Shown here piece by piece: positions 16,881-25,177 of a DNA stretch of 41,767 nt (positions are counted from its first letter, which is position 1; the number at the start of each line of letters is the position of its first letter). The DNA is from SZUA-287 sp036397975 (GTDB lineage: Bacteria; Bacteroidota; Ignavibacteria; UBA10030; UBA6906), in assembly GCA_036397975.1 (NCBI GenBank), contig DASWHW010000041.1, positions 1 to 41,767 on the forward strand. The letters are read 5' to 3'. The notes beneath the pieces are model-generated. The model saw only the letters and a program-made list of their open reading frames with translations, did no database searches and was not told where the DNA came from. A program made the translations under genes and the position numbers.

Positions 16881-16946
16881 AGCAAACACCACAAATCGGA
16901 CAAAAATTACCGAATTATGCAGAGAAACACAAGAAAACCAAACGTC
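16881..16946. repeat. Intergenic direct repeat, copy 1
   Basis: A block of about 66 bases, including ACAAATCGGACAAAAATTAC and CAGAGAAACACAAGAAAACC, recurs with only a few changes at 20827-20892. Each copy lies just upstream of a duplicated promoter and leader. In this copy it lies inside the upstream-open frame of the serine hydrolase; in the other it starts just after a T9SS cargo stop codon. It appears to mark the left edge of a duplicated unit with a period of about 3.95 kb. Confidence 0.85.
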
Positions 16947-17003
16947 TCATCTAATAGGGAGGACCCGGCAATCGCCGATCAAAGCCCTTCACCATAATCT
17001 CTA

Positions 17004-17032
17004 TTGACAGTTCACTCCCAAGCGATTAAATT
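17004..17032 (+). promoter_or_regulatory. Sigma-70-type promoter, copy 1
   Basis: TTGACA at 17004-17009 is followed after exactly 17 bases by TAAATT at 17027-17032. The second copy (20951-20979) keeps both hexamers and the 17-base spacing, although the spacer has several changes. This conservation makes it the best promoter candidate in the window. It would give a leader of roughly 70 bases before the GTG at 17113. Confidence 0.7.
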
Positions 17033-17112
17033 GGTATTGCCCTCGCTTCTCCGCGTTAACGAGGTTTCTCCCTACGAAACCATCCCGTCACATCCGAAAG
17101 GAGGTTGGGATT
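17033..17112 (+). promoter_or_regulatory. Structured 5' leader with strong ribosome binding site, copy 1
   Basis: Three possible hairpins stand in a row. The first pairs CCTCG with CGAGG (17041-17065). The second pairs GGTTTC with GAAACC around a 7-base loop (17064-17082). The third pairs ATCCC with GGGAT (17083-17111) around an inner TCC-GAAA-GGA tetraloop hairpin, and contains the AAAGGAGG ribosome site eight bases before the GTG. In the second copy the stems are kept while loop 2 shrinks to 5 bases. This could control access to the ribosome site. It matches no riboswitch family that I recognise. Confidence 0.55.
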
Positions 17113-18681
17113 GTGCGCAGTCTGCTCTTCTCTCGCTTGTTCTTCATCATCCGTCGTGTTGCCAGTATTGCCTTGACGAGTTTACAACTTCATGTGTCAA
17201 TGCTCTTGATACTATTTGGAGTGAGCACATTTGAAACAACGGCACAGGTGCCCTCGTGGTCCGCTCCCATTCAGATTACGCAAGGTGACAATAGCTTCGT
17301 CCATCCGGTCATAGCAAATGGCGAGGGATGGCTGTTCTCTGGTGAAGAGATGATGGCCATTAGTCGTAATGGGAAGGATATAGGGATTATTAGGACAACA
17401 GGAGGAGGCGCGAACTGGTCTGACAGCATCACATACATAACGACTGACTCCGCTGAAAACGACTTTCCATCGCTCGTTCATTCAGACTACTATGTACCCT
17501 CCGATGAAAAGGCAATGTTGGTTTGGCAGTCTCGAACAAATGGAAACTCAGATATTTACTATAGCGTGTACAGTCAGTCGGCATGGAGCCTTCCTCAACC
17601 GGTAACCACAAGTCCAGAGGACGACATCTTGCCTCATGTGGCCGAATCGCCGGATCGATACATCGTTACGTGGGAACACCGGGGTCAAATTCTTTTTTCT
17701 GAGTTTGTCTCTGGATTCTGGACAACACCTCTCATTATTTCTGCGGCGGGTGACACGACAAACCATTTTCCGCACGTTAGCATCCTCTTTGCTCCCCCTT
17801 ACAACCGCCCCCTTGTCATTTGGGAGAAAGTAAAGAGTCCAGATACGACCACTGCTCTTATGTATGCATATCGCAGCGGCGGTGTTTGGACCCCACCCGA
17901 CACTCTGGTTTCTTCCGGCGATAGTCACCAACCACAGTTTTTCAAATACGGCAATGAGTGGATTCAATGGAACAAAGGGTCGGGCAACAATTCGGAATCT
18001 TTTGCCGGTTATGCTTCATTCATGAATGGCCAGCTCCGTCTCGGATCGATTTCTCCGTTGACCACCGACCCAGAGATTCGGCGAGACGCTCGCGTGAACG
18101 GGTTCATGATTGTCGTTGCGAATCCTCTTGCAATAGGCTATCCATGGTTTTCCGTTGCTGCGTGGGAAAGCATGAATCTTGGCGGAGGACCCGATAGTAT
18201 TGGTGTAAACATTGGATACTATAATTCATTTGAAAAACTCAGCGCGGACAAGTTGACCACGAACCGTAATCCTGATGTCTCGCAAGGAACAAACGCCGGC
18301 AGCGGTGCTTTTCGATTCTGGGTTGTTTGGGAAGCGGAGGTTTTGGAAAAATGGCAACTTCATGCATCGAGTACACTGATCATCATAAGCGATGTGGCGG
18401 GGATTTCGCTGAGCCCACCGACATTCAAACTCTCACAAAACTATCCGAACCCCTTTAATCCGACTACAAAAATCAAATATCAAATTCAAAATAGCAACGT
18501 TGTCACACTGAAGGTCTTTGACATTCTAGGCAGAGAAGTCAGGACGCTGGTGAATGAGGTGAAGACAGCTGGGGAGCACTCTGTAACTTTCGATGCAACT
18601 GGACTGACCAACGGAGTGTACTTCTATCGGATGACGGCGGAGAGTTATACTCAGACAAGAAAACTTGTTTTGCTCAGATAA
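17113..18681 (+). CDS. T9SS-sorted secreted protein, paralogue A
   Basis: This is a 522-residue predicted exported protein. It begins with an unusually long hydrophobic N-terminus; the probable signal peptide core is MLLILFGVSTFETTAQ near residues 30-45. The last 85 residues are a T9SS type A sorting domain, with QNYPNPFNPTTKIKYQ, LGREVRTLVNEVKTAGEH, and the final GVYFYRMTAES and TRKLVLLR, so the product should cross the outer membrane and be surface-attached or released. The middle carries beta-rich segments with W-x-x-P-I-Q-I-T, FPSLVHS, VWQSRTNGNSDIYYS and VIWEKVKSPD, resembling sialidase/BNR-type propeller blades. It is a paralogue of the gene at 21058. The GTG start has an excellent AAAGGAGG site at 8 bases. 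Function unknown. Confidence 0.85.
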   Translation: MRSLLFSRLFFIIRRVASIALTSLQLHVSMLLILFGVSTFETTAQVPSWSAPIQITQGDNSFVHPVIANGEGWLFSGEEMMAISRNGKDIGIIRTTGGGANWSDSITYITTDSAENDFPSLVHSDYYVPSDEKAMLVWQSRTNGNSDIYYSVYSQSAWSLPQPVTTSPEDDILPHVAESPDRYIVTWEHRGQILFSEFVSGFWTTPLIISAAGDTTNHFPHVSILFAPPYNRPLVIWEKVKSPDTTTALMYAYRSGGVWTPPDTLVSSGDSHQPQFFKYGNEWIQWNKGSGNNSESFAGYASFMNGQLRLGSISPLTTDPEIRRDARVNGFMIVVANPLAIGYPWFSVAAWESMNLGGGPDSIGVNIGYYNSFEKLSADKLTTNRNPDVSQGTNAGSGAFRFWVVWEAEVLEKWQLHASSTLIIISDVAGISLSPPTFKLSQNYPNPFNPTTKIKYQIQNSNVVTLKVFDILGREVRTLVNEVKTAGEHSVTFDATGLTNGVYFYRMTAESYTQTRKLVLLR

Positions 18682-18744
18682 GAGAGCAACCGTAAAGTCA
18701 ATTACTACGGTACTATTAGAGACAGTAACGATAAGGAGAAAACC

Positions 18745-20823
18745 TTGAAAAGAAGCCATAGATTCTTATTGGTAATCATTTCTATCCTTGCATGCACGTG
18801 TATACTGGCCGCACAATGGACTCAAACCAGCGGACCCGAAGGAGGGCTGATCGCTTGTGTTGCAGTCAAAGATACACACATTTACGCGGGAACCGTGGGG
18901 GGAGGTATCGTTCGATCAACCGACTTTGGTGCCAGTTGGACTGTTCTCAATGCCGGCCTGACAAGTCTATACCCGAACACCATTCTCGTAAAGGATGAAA
19001 ACCTCTTTGTGGGAACTACCAACGGAGGAGTCTTTCTTTCGACCAACGATGGCGAATTATGGAGCGCAGTCAGCGATGGATTAACTAATCTTTCTGTTTC
19101 ATCTATGGTTTCTATCGGTATAAATATTTTTGCAGGTACGTATGGCGGCGGCGTTTTTATCTCCACCAACAATGGTTCCCAATGGAATCCTGCAAACGCT
19201 GGGCTTACATCACTCTCTCTCAATTCCCTTTTCGCTCACGGCCAAAATATCTTTGCGGGAGCTGGAAACCAAGGAGTATTTTTGACCACAAATAATGGAA
19301 CAAATTGGGAACCGGTAGGTGGTGGTTTGTCCGCTGTGGACATTAGAGCATTCGATGATAACAATTTCGGAATCTTCGCTGGTTCCTCCTTTGGGCCTGT
19401 GTTTGTTTCCACAAATAATGGAATAACTTGGATTGAATTTGGAGCAGGATTGCCCGGTACTCCAGTATTGTCGCTCAAATCCAGTGACGCGTATGTTCTT
19501 GCTGGTACACGGGGCAGTGGTCTCTATCGCTCCTCTGACAACGGTACAAACTGGACACAAGCCGCTTTAGGGTTGACGAATCCATCTATATATACTCTTT
19601 CGGGCGGAGACAACACGGGGCTTGTTGCTGGAACAGCGGATGGAGTTTTTCTTTCCTCCGATACCGGTGCAACATGGAATGCAGTCAATTCCGCTCTGCG
19701 CAACTCCGTTGTCCGAACACTCGAAGTAATCGGGACCAACCTTTTTGCTGGCAGCACCGGAGCAGGGATCTTTCGATCGTCCAACAGCGGCAACAGCTGG
19801 GATAAAGTCAACACGGGTTTAACAAACCTCGAAGTGAAAGACTTTCTGGCTGTTGATTCTTGTATTTTCGTTGGAACTGGTGATGGGATTTTCTTAACAA
19901 CAGATGTCGGCGAGCACTGGGTTCAGCGTAGTAGTGGACTTACCTGGACACAGGCGACGGGGCTCGCGATAGCTAATGGAGTTCTCTTTGCAGGAACCTT
20001 TGGAGGCGGCGTATTCAGGTCGACAAACAAAGGGGAGATCTGGGAAGAAGCCAGCTCTGGATTAGTGCATTCTTTTGTCCGGACACTCATTGCGAAGGAC
20101 ACGATTCTCTTTGCAGGGACAGCTCTGGGAATCTCTCGTTCAACCGACTTTGGGGCGAACTGGCTCACGGTAAATTCAGGCCTAACAAGTTTGTCAATTA
20201 GGTCTCTTGGCACGATGGGGGGAAATATCATTACAGGAACAACAGACGGTAACGTTTTTCTCTCTACTGACAACGGCGGAAATTGGAGTTCTGTAAATAG
20301 TGGTTTGGTGGCTTCGTATGTTAACTCCTTCGCTGCAAATGGGATAAATCTCTTTGCAGGAACAGACAGTGGGGTTTTTCTTTCTACTAATACTGGCTTA
20401 AGTTGGAGCCCTGTCAACAGTGGCCTTCCGTCTTCCGAAGTTCATAGTCTTGCGGTTAAAGATTCTCTGCTTTTCGCCGGGCTGCGTGGGAGAGCAGTAT
20501 GGAAGCGGCCTCTGTCGGAAATGGTCACCGCCGCGAAACTGACACAACCTGGTTTACCTACTCATTTCGACCTTTTCCAAAACTACCCCAACCCCTTCAA
20601 TCCAACAACAAAAATCAAATATCAAATTCCAAATAGCAACCATGTCACGTTGAAGGTCTTTGACATCCTTGGCAGAGAAGTCAGAACGCTGGTGAATGAG
20701 GTGAAGACAGCTGGAGAGCACTCATTAACTTTCGATGCAACTGGACTGACCAACGGAGTGTACTTCTATCGGATGACGGCAGGGAGCTTTGCGAAAACTA
20801 GAAAGCTTGTTTTGCTCAGATAG
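18745..20823 (+). CDS. T9SS-sorted BNR-repeat beta-propeller protein
   Basis: A 692-residue secreted protein with a signal peptide (MKRSHRFLLVIISILACTCILA, cut before AQW). Thirteen or so repeats of about 41-43 residues follow, each with the pattern L/I-F-A-G-T-x-G-G-V-F-x-S-T-N-x-G-x-x-W-x-x-V-N-x-G-L-T. These S-T-N/D-x-G-x-x-W blades are Asp-box/BNR repeats, so a beta-propeller of uncertain binding partner is likely. A T9SS type A sorting domain closes the protein (NYPNPFNPTTKIKYQIPN to TRKLVLLR). The start is TTG, supported by AAGGAG seven to eight bases before it and by the signal peptide beginning there. It lies 63 bases after paralogue A and is probably co-transcribed. Confidence 0.88.
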   Translation: MKRSHRFLLVIISILACTCILAAQWTQTSGPEGGLIACVAVKDTHIYAGTVGGGIVRSTDFGASWTVLNAGLTSLYPNTILVKDENLFVGTTNGGVFLSTNDGELWSAVSDGLTNLSVSSMVSIGINIFAGTYGGGVFISTNNGSQWNPANAGLTSLSLNSLFAHGQNIFAGAGNQGVFLTTNNGTNWEPVGGGLSAVDIRAFDDNNFGIFAGSSFGPVFVSTNNGITWIEFGAGLPGTPVLSLKSSDAYVLAGTRGSGLYRSSDNGTNWTQAALGLTNPSIYTLSGGDNTGLVAGTADGVFLSSDTGATWNAVNSALRNSVVRTLEVIGTNLFAGSTGAGIFRSSNSGNSWDKVNTGLTNLEVKDFLAVDSCIFVGTGDGIFLTTDVGEHWVQRSSGLTWTQATGLAIANGVLFAGTFGGGVFRSTNKGEIWEEASSGLVHSFVRTLIAKDTILFAGTALGISRSTDFGANWLTVNSGLTSLSIRSLGTMGGNIITGTTDGNVFLSTDNGGNWSSVNSGLVASYVNSFAANGINLFAGTDSGVFLSTNTGLSWSPVNSGLPSSEVHSLAVKDSLLFAGLRGRAVWKRPLSEMVTAAKLTQPGLPTHFDLFQNYPNPFNPTTKIKYQIPNSNHVTLKVFDILGREVRTLVNEVKTAGEHSLTFDATGLTNGVYFYRMTAGSFAKTRKLVLLR

Positions 20824-20826
20824 AAA

Positions 20827-20892
20827 AGCAAACGTCACAAATCGGACAAAAATTACCAAGTTATGCAGAGAAACACAAGAAAACCAAATGTC
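20827..20892. repeat. Intergenic direct repeat, copy 2
   Basis: This is the second copy of the block at 16881-16946, nearly identical, starting four bases after the preceding stop codon. It lies before the second promoter and leader, in the same order as copy 1. Confidence 0.85.
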
Positions 20893-20950
20893 CATGAAAT
20901 ACAGAGCCAGCAAATAATATCGATCACACGACTCTTAAGGATTATCAATG

Positions 20951-20979
20951 TTGACACTCCCCTCACAAGCAATTAAATT
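20951..20979 (+). promoter_or_regulatory. Sigma-70-type promoter, copy 2
   Basis: TTGACA at 20951-20956, a 17-base spacer, and TAAATT at 20974-20979. Both hexamers match copy 1 at 17004 exactly while the spacer differs, as expected for a functional -35/-10 pair. It drives the gene at 21058. Confidence 0.7.
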
Positions 20980-21057
20980 GGTATTGCCCTCGCTTCTCCA
21001 CGTTGACGAGGTTTCTCCTCGAAACCATCCCGTCAAATCCGAAAGGAGGTTGGGATA
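20980..21057 (+). promoter_or_regulatory. Structured 5' leader with strong ribosome binding site, copy 2
   Basis: The same three hairpins as copy 1 are present: CCTCG/CGAGG (20987-21011), GGTTTC/GAAACC now with a 5-base loop TCCTC (21010-21026), and ATCCC/GGGAT around a TCC-GAAA-GGA stem that includes the AAAGGAGG site. The ATG at 21058 follows it by eight bases. The one change in the third hairpin falls in an unpaired stretch. Confidence 0.55.
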
Positions 21058-22644
21058 ATGCGCAGTCTCTTGATTTTCTTCTCCTGCTCTTCGCTAAGAA
21101 ATCTCTTCATGACTGAAAGGGAGTTGATCATGACCTCCGTGCACTTCCGGTTTTTCGTGGCTATCCTGATTGCTTGGATGATCGGTTTGCCACAAAGTGC
21201 GTACACACAACCCTTCACTCCACCGGTGCAGATAACGACTGGAAATGACGACGACATTCATCCTGCCCTTACTGATGCGCCGGACTGGTGGTTTCAACCC
21301 GAAGAGGAATGGCTCGCGTTCAGCAGAAATGGCAAGAATATTCTTGCCATGAAAACGACCGACCTTGGGAGCACGTGGCCGGACACCCTGTACACATTCA
21401 CCACCGATTCGATGGATAATGACTTTCCATCACTGACGAGAGCACATTTTATTCCATTTCAGAGTTATGGATTGATGCTCGTCTGGCAATCGAGAAAGTT
21501 CGGCAATCTCGATATCTTCTACTCGCTTCGCAGGGACTCTGTCTGGTCGATTCCTCGGAACCTCACCACCGATCCAGCCGACGATCGGGCTCCTCATGTT
21601 ACATATCGCGACAGCGGATTCGCAGTGGTGTGGGAGGGTGAAGGGAGAATTCTCTTCGCTGAGTATCTGAACGATCAGTGGTCAATGCCGGAGTTTGTAA
21701 CTCCTCCCGGAGACACGCTCAATTCTCTTCCGAATGTCCATTATGTGGGATTGCTTGCGCAGGCCCCTATGGTTGTTTGGGAACGAAGTAAATCACCAGA
21801 TGCTGGAAACGCAATCATGTTTTCCGTAAAGCACAGTATCGGATGGACGATCCCAGACACGGTACAATTTGTGGAGGACAACCGGAAACCCCGATTTTTC
21901 AAGGTGCTTCCCCAATACGCGAATGTAGTGATTATCTGGAACTCAACGACTCAAGGGGGAACGAGCCTTGTGATGCGGGAGGGCTACTATTCAAATAACG
22001 TCCTCACATGGTCTCCTGTGTCCGCACCTCCCCAGCTTCTCGGCATCAATAGAGATGCGGCATTTAATGGAACGCTCATCATAAGTAAACACAACGCTCC
22101 CGGACAGCTATCCTTTTCTGTCGGCGTGTGGACGAACAGTTCTCCAGCGGGCCGTGGACAGATCTCAATGCTTCTTCCATTTGCTCTCGAGCCAGTCAAC
22201 ATCACTGACACGATGCCCGGATTCAATCGCAATCCCGACGTTGCCGCCGGAATCTTTCGTGACGGCGCCGAGCACATCTGGGTAGCGTGGGAGAACAATC
22301 GTGATAGTGCGTGGAAAATTTTTGGGAGTTATGTTAGCTACGGATTCTTAGATGTTGATGAGCAGCAGAACCACCCAGCTGGAACGTTCGCATTAGATCA
22401 AAACTACCCCAACCCCTTCAATCCTACAACAAAAATCAAATATCAAATTCCAACTGCCCACCTGGTAACGTTGAAGGTCTTTGACATCCTTGGCAGAGAA
22501 GTCAGGACGCTGGTGAATGAAGTGAAGACAGCTGGAGAGCACTCTGTGACTTTTGATGCGACAGGATTGACTAGCGGCGTGTATTTTTATCGGCTCCAGA
22601 CTAATGAATTCATGACGACGAAGAAGCTCATTTTGCTGCAATGA
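21058..22644 (+). CDS. T9SS-sorted secreted protein, paralogue A'
   Basis: This 528-residue paralogue of the gene at 17113 shares the architecture and many motifs: PPVQITTGNDDDIHPALTD, ISRNGK/FSRNGK, TTDSMDNDFPSL, VWQSRKFGNLDIFYS, WERSKSPDAGNAIMFS. It ends in a T9SS type A sorting domain (NYPNPFNPTTKIKYQIPT to KKLILLQ). Two starts are possible. The ATG at 21058 has the conserved AAAGGAGG site and begins MRSLL as in the paralogue. An internal ATG at 21130 has its own AAGGGAG site and begins MTSVHFRFFVAILIAWMIG, a clean signal peptide. I use 21058 because of conservation; the mature protein would be the same. Secreted, function unknown. Confidence 0.85.
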   Translation: MRSLLIFFSCSSLRNLFMTERELIMTSVHFRFFVAILIAWMIGLPQSAYTQPFTPPVQITTGNDDDIHPALTDAPDWWFQPEEEWLAFSRNGKNILAMKTTDLGSTWPDTLYTFTTDSMDNDFPSLTRAHFIPFQSYGLMLVWQSRKFGNLDIFYSLRRDSVWSIPRNLTTDPADDRAPHVTYRDSGFAVVWEGEGRILFAEYLNDQWSMPEFVTPPGDTLNSLPNVHYVGLLAQAPMVVWERSKSPDAGNAIMFSVKHSIGWTIPDTVQFVEDNRKPRFFKVLPQYANVVIIWNSTTQGGTSLVMREGYYSNNVLTWSPVSAPPQLLGINRDAAFNGTLIISKHNAPGQLSFSVGVWTNSSPAGRGQISMLLPFALEPVNITDTMPGFNRNPDVAAGIFRDGAEHIWVAWENNRDSAWKIFGSYVSYGFLDVDEQQNHPAGTFALDQNYPNPFNPTTKIKYQIPTAHLVTLKVFDILGREVRTLVNEVKTAGEHSVTFDATGLTSGVYFYRLQTNEFMTTKKLILLQ

Positions 22645-22647
22645 ACC

Positions 22648-24813
22648 ATGAAGATAGATACCAACATATGGTTTCTTGAAATAATCCTGGTGTTGATCGC
22701 CTCATTCCTCTCTTCAGCGCAAGAGAGCGTGATCTGGCAAAACCCAAGGCCACAGGGAAATACTTTGTTCGATGTCCATATGTTTGACTCAACTAGTGCA
22801 ATTGTGGTTGGCGACGTCGGAACTGTGGGTAGGACCTTTGACGGAGGTATAACATGGTCGTTTCAATCTTATGTTGGAGGGACAGGGAGCGCACTCCGCA
22901 AGGTTTTCTTTCCAACCCAGCTTCTTGGAATTGCTGTTGGTGATAGCGGAGTAATTCTTCGAACCACCGACGGCGGCGTCACCTGGCTTTCGCAAAGCAG
23001 TGGAACAATCAATGACCTGAGCGCAGTAGCTTTTGCAAACGCTTCAGAGGGATGTGTGGTCGGCCTGCAAGGGACGGTGCTTCGTACTGTGAATGGTGGT
23101 TCTTCTTGGTCTGCCCAGTTGAGTGGAACAAACAGGGATTTATACGGCATATCATTCCTTAACCCACTAACGGGGTTTATTGTCGGAGAGTTGGGAGAGT
23201 TTCTTAAGACTACAAATGGTGGAGCCACATGGTTTGATCAATCGATGTCCACGGTTCACGACCTAAAGGCTGTTTGTTTTCTTAGCCCAAATATCGGTTT
23301 CGTAGTGGGTGACCACTACACAGGTGCCCAGTGGTCATCAGGTTCGATTCTCCGGACCACAAACGGAGGAGCGAATTGGACGCAACTGCTTACTGGCGGT
23401 CATTTTATCACGCTCACGGCGATCGCTTTTATTAATGAACAAATTGGTTATGCAGTTGGAGGATATAAAACCATCTTTGGTGGGTATGAGGGAATCGTCT
23501 ACCGAACTACCGACGCTGGTCAATCATGGAGTCCCGACTCAGCAACAAGTGATGACTCGGCACTTTTGGAAATCTCTGTCGATAACCAAAACACTGCACT
23601 CGCAGCAGGGAGTAATGGAATCATCAAGCGGACAACTGACTCTGGGTTTACGTGGGAAGCGCTAACAACTTTTTTCACACGCGAGAATCTACAAGGGATT
23701 GCTTTCAGTGATTCAACAACGGCAATCGTGGCAGAAAGTAACTCAATACTTCGAACTACGAACGCGGGTTGGACATGGGAGTCTCAGCAATCTCCCTCCC
23801 TCCATTTTCTCAACCGAATACGTTTCTTCGATAACGCGAAAGGCGGAGCGGTCTCGAACTTCGGAGGTGTGTACTTCACAACTGACGCTGGAATGAATTG
23901 GATTGATAGATCGATATCGACCTTTTCAGGGATGAGCGGGATCTTCTTCGTTGGTCCGACCACGGCAATTGTTGTTGGGGCAGACTCAAAAATCTATCGA
24001 ACTACTAACCTTGGGTTGACCTGGATTGATCAATCATTCACCTCAAGTCAGGGATATTTTGATGTGTTCTTTACGGATCCCGATAACGGATTCATTGTCG
24101 GCAACAATAGTTATCCCGGAGGGAGCTTCATTCTCCGCACATCCGATGCTGGAAATTCTTGGACTGAACAGTCGAGCGGAACTTCCCGCCAGCTATACAG
24201 CGTCTCGTTCGTCAACCAAACGACCGGAGTTGTGGTTGGACAAAAAGGGCTCATTCTGAGAACTACAAACTCAGGAGCAAGCTGGACTCAAATTCAAAGC
24301 GGAACTAGTTCCCATCTCATGTCTGTCGAATTCGGAGATGATCATCATGGCTATGCGACTGGGTTCTACGGAACCATCATCGAGACGATGGATGGGGGCG
24401 CAGCGTGGGTTCGTCGTCCAAGCGGAGCGTCAGTCACCCTTTCTGGACTGTCATTCTCTTCCCCCGAGATGGCGATCATTGTTGGAGTGGGTGGAACGAT
24501 TCTTCGCATTGGGGACGGTACAGTATCATCTCCACCACCTGCCAATCCAGTTTTGTTTTATCTCTCCCAAAACTATCCCAACCCCTTCAATCCAACGACC
24601 ACCATCAATTACCATGTTCCAAGCTCCGGATTCATCACATTGAAGGTCTATGACATGCTAGGGAGAGAAGTCAGGACCCTTGTGAATGAGGTGAAGACAC
24701 CTGGAGAGCACTCGGTAACTCTCGATGCAACCGGACTGACAAGCGGGGTGTATTTTTACAGACTGTCGGCGGGTAGTTCTGTCCAGACAAGAAAACTTGT
24801 TCTGCTCAGGTAA
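22648..24813 (+). CDS. T9SS-sorted YCF48/HCF136-like beta-propeller protein
   Basis: This is a 721-residue secreted protein. It starts three bases after the preceding stop and has a signal peptide (MKIDTNIWFLEIILVLIASFL, cut near SSAQ). About thirteen blades of roughly 45 residues follow with the pattern G-x-x-V-G-x-x-G-x-I-L-R-T-T-N-G-G-x-x-W-x-x-Q-x-S-G-T, similar to the YCF48/HCF136-like photosystem assembly propeller fold. In heterotrophs this is simply a repeat scaffold. A T9SS type A sorting domain ends it (NYPNPFNPTTTINYHVPSSG to TRKLVLLR). It lies downstream of paralogue A' in the same way that the BNR protein lies downstream of A, although the two propellers are not close copies. Its binding target is unknown. 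Confidence 0.87.
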   Translation: MKIDTNIWFLEIILVLIASFLSSAQESVIWQNPRPQGNTLFDVHMFDSTSAIVVGDVGTVGRTFDGGITWSFQSYVGGTGSALRKVFFPTQLLGIAVGDSGVILRTTDGGVTWLSQSSGTINDLSAVAFANASEGCVVGLQGTVLRTVNGGSSWSAQLSGTNRDLYGISFLNPLTGFIVGELGEFLKTTNGGATWFDQSMSTVHDLKAVCFLSPNIGFVVGDHYTGAQWSSGSILRTTNGGANWTQLLTGGHFITLTAIAFINEQIGYAVGGYKTIFGGYEGIVYRTTDAGQSWSPDSATSDDSALLEISVDNQNTALAAGSNGIIKRTTDSGFTWEALTTFFTRENLQGIAFSDSTTAIVAESNSILRTTNAGWTWESQQSPSLHFLNRIRFFDNAKGGAVSNFGGVYFTTDAGMNWIDRSISTFSGMSGIFFVGPTTAIVVGADSKIYRTTNLGLTWIDQSFTSSQGYFDVFFTDPDNGFIVGNNSYPGGSFILRTSDAGNSWTEQSSGTSRQLYSVSFVNQTTGVVVGQKGLILRTTNSGASWTQIQSGTSSHLMSVEFGDDHHGYATGFYGTIIETMDGGAAWVRRPSGASVTLSGLSFSSPEMAIIVGVGGTILRIGDGTVSSPPPANPVLFYLSQNYPNPFNPTTTINYHVPSSGFITLKVYDMLGREVRTLVNEVKTPGEHSVTLDATGLTSGVYFYRLSAGSSVQTRKLVLLR

Positions 24814-25177
24814 ACAAAAGAATGAAACTAAGGGTGGAGGCAGCGTTGATAAAGTTCCATAGAATACTATGCGCCTATTGGATCAGCGCTGTTTAATGGA
24901 GCAGGAAGGTTGTTTGGGTAAGCGTGGAACGCTAAAAAAGAATCTTCTGGATTTGCGAATTCCTTTCTTAGCATTCGGAACCTGAGTGGGAAATACCACT
25001 TAGTTTGAGCAATGCAGAGGGGAAACGCGTTTCTCTGATGGCACAAAGAATGTCGTACTCCTACCAGCCTGTGGCTTTCCGATCATTGGAGCGGCAAGAA
25101 ACTCCGTCCCCTTCACCACACTCCGCCGCTTGTCGCTCCGACAACAATATCCTTTCAACCGGAAATGGGAGGTACCA
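24814..25177. other. Intergenic gap without a recognisable gene
   Basis: This 364-base stretch holds no convincing reading frame. Two small symmetrical sites stand out: AGCGT-GGA-ACGCT at 24921-24933, followed by A residues (not a terminator on the plus strand), and the perfect 12-bp palindrome GAAACGCGTTTC at 25022-25033, which could be an operator for the following gene. The rest shows no structure that I can name. Confidence 0.45.

Noticed and set aside
16881..16903. Upstream extension of the serine hydrolase to 16903
   Set aside because: The added residues lie in the duplicated intergenic block and push the signal peptide away from the N-terminus.
24921..24940. AGCGT-GGA-ACGCT hairpin as terminator after the cargo at 22648
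   Set aside because: It is followed by A residues rather than T residues on the plus strand, and lies more than 100 bases beyond the stop.
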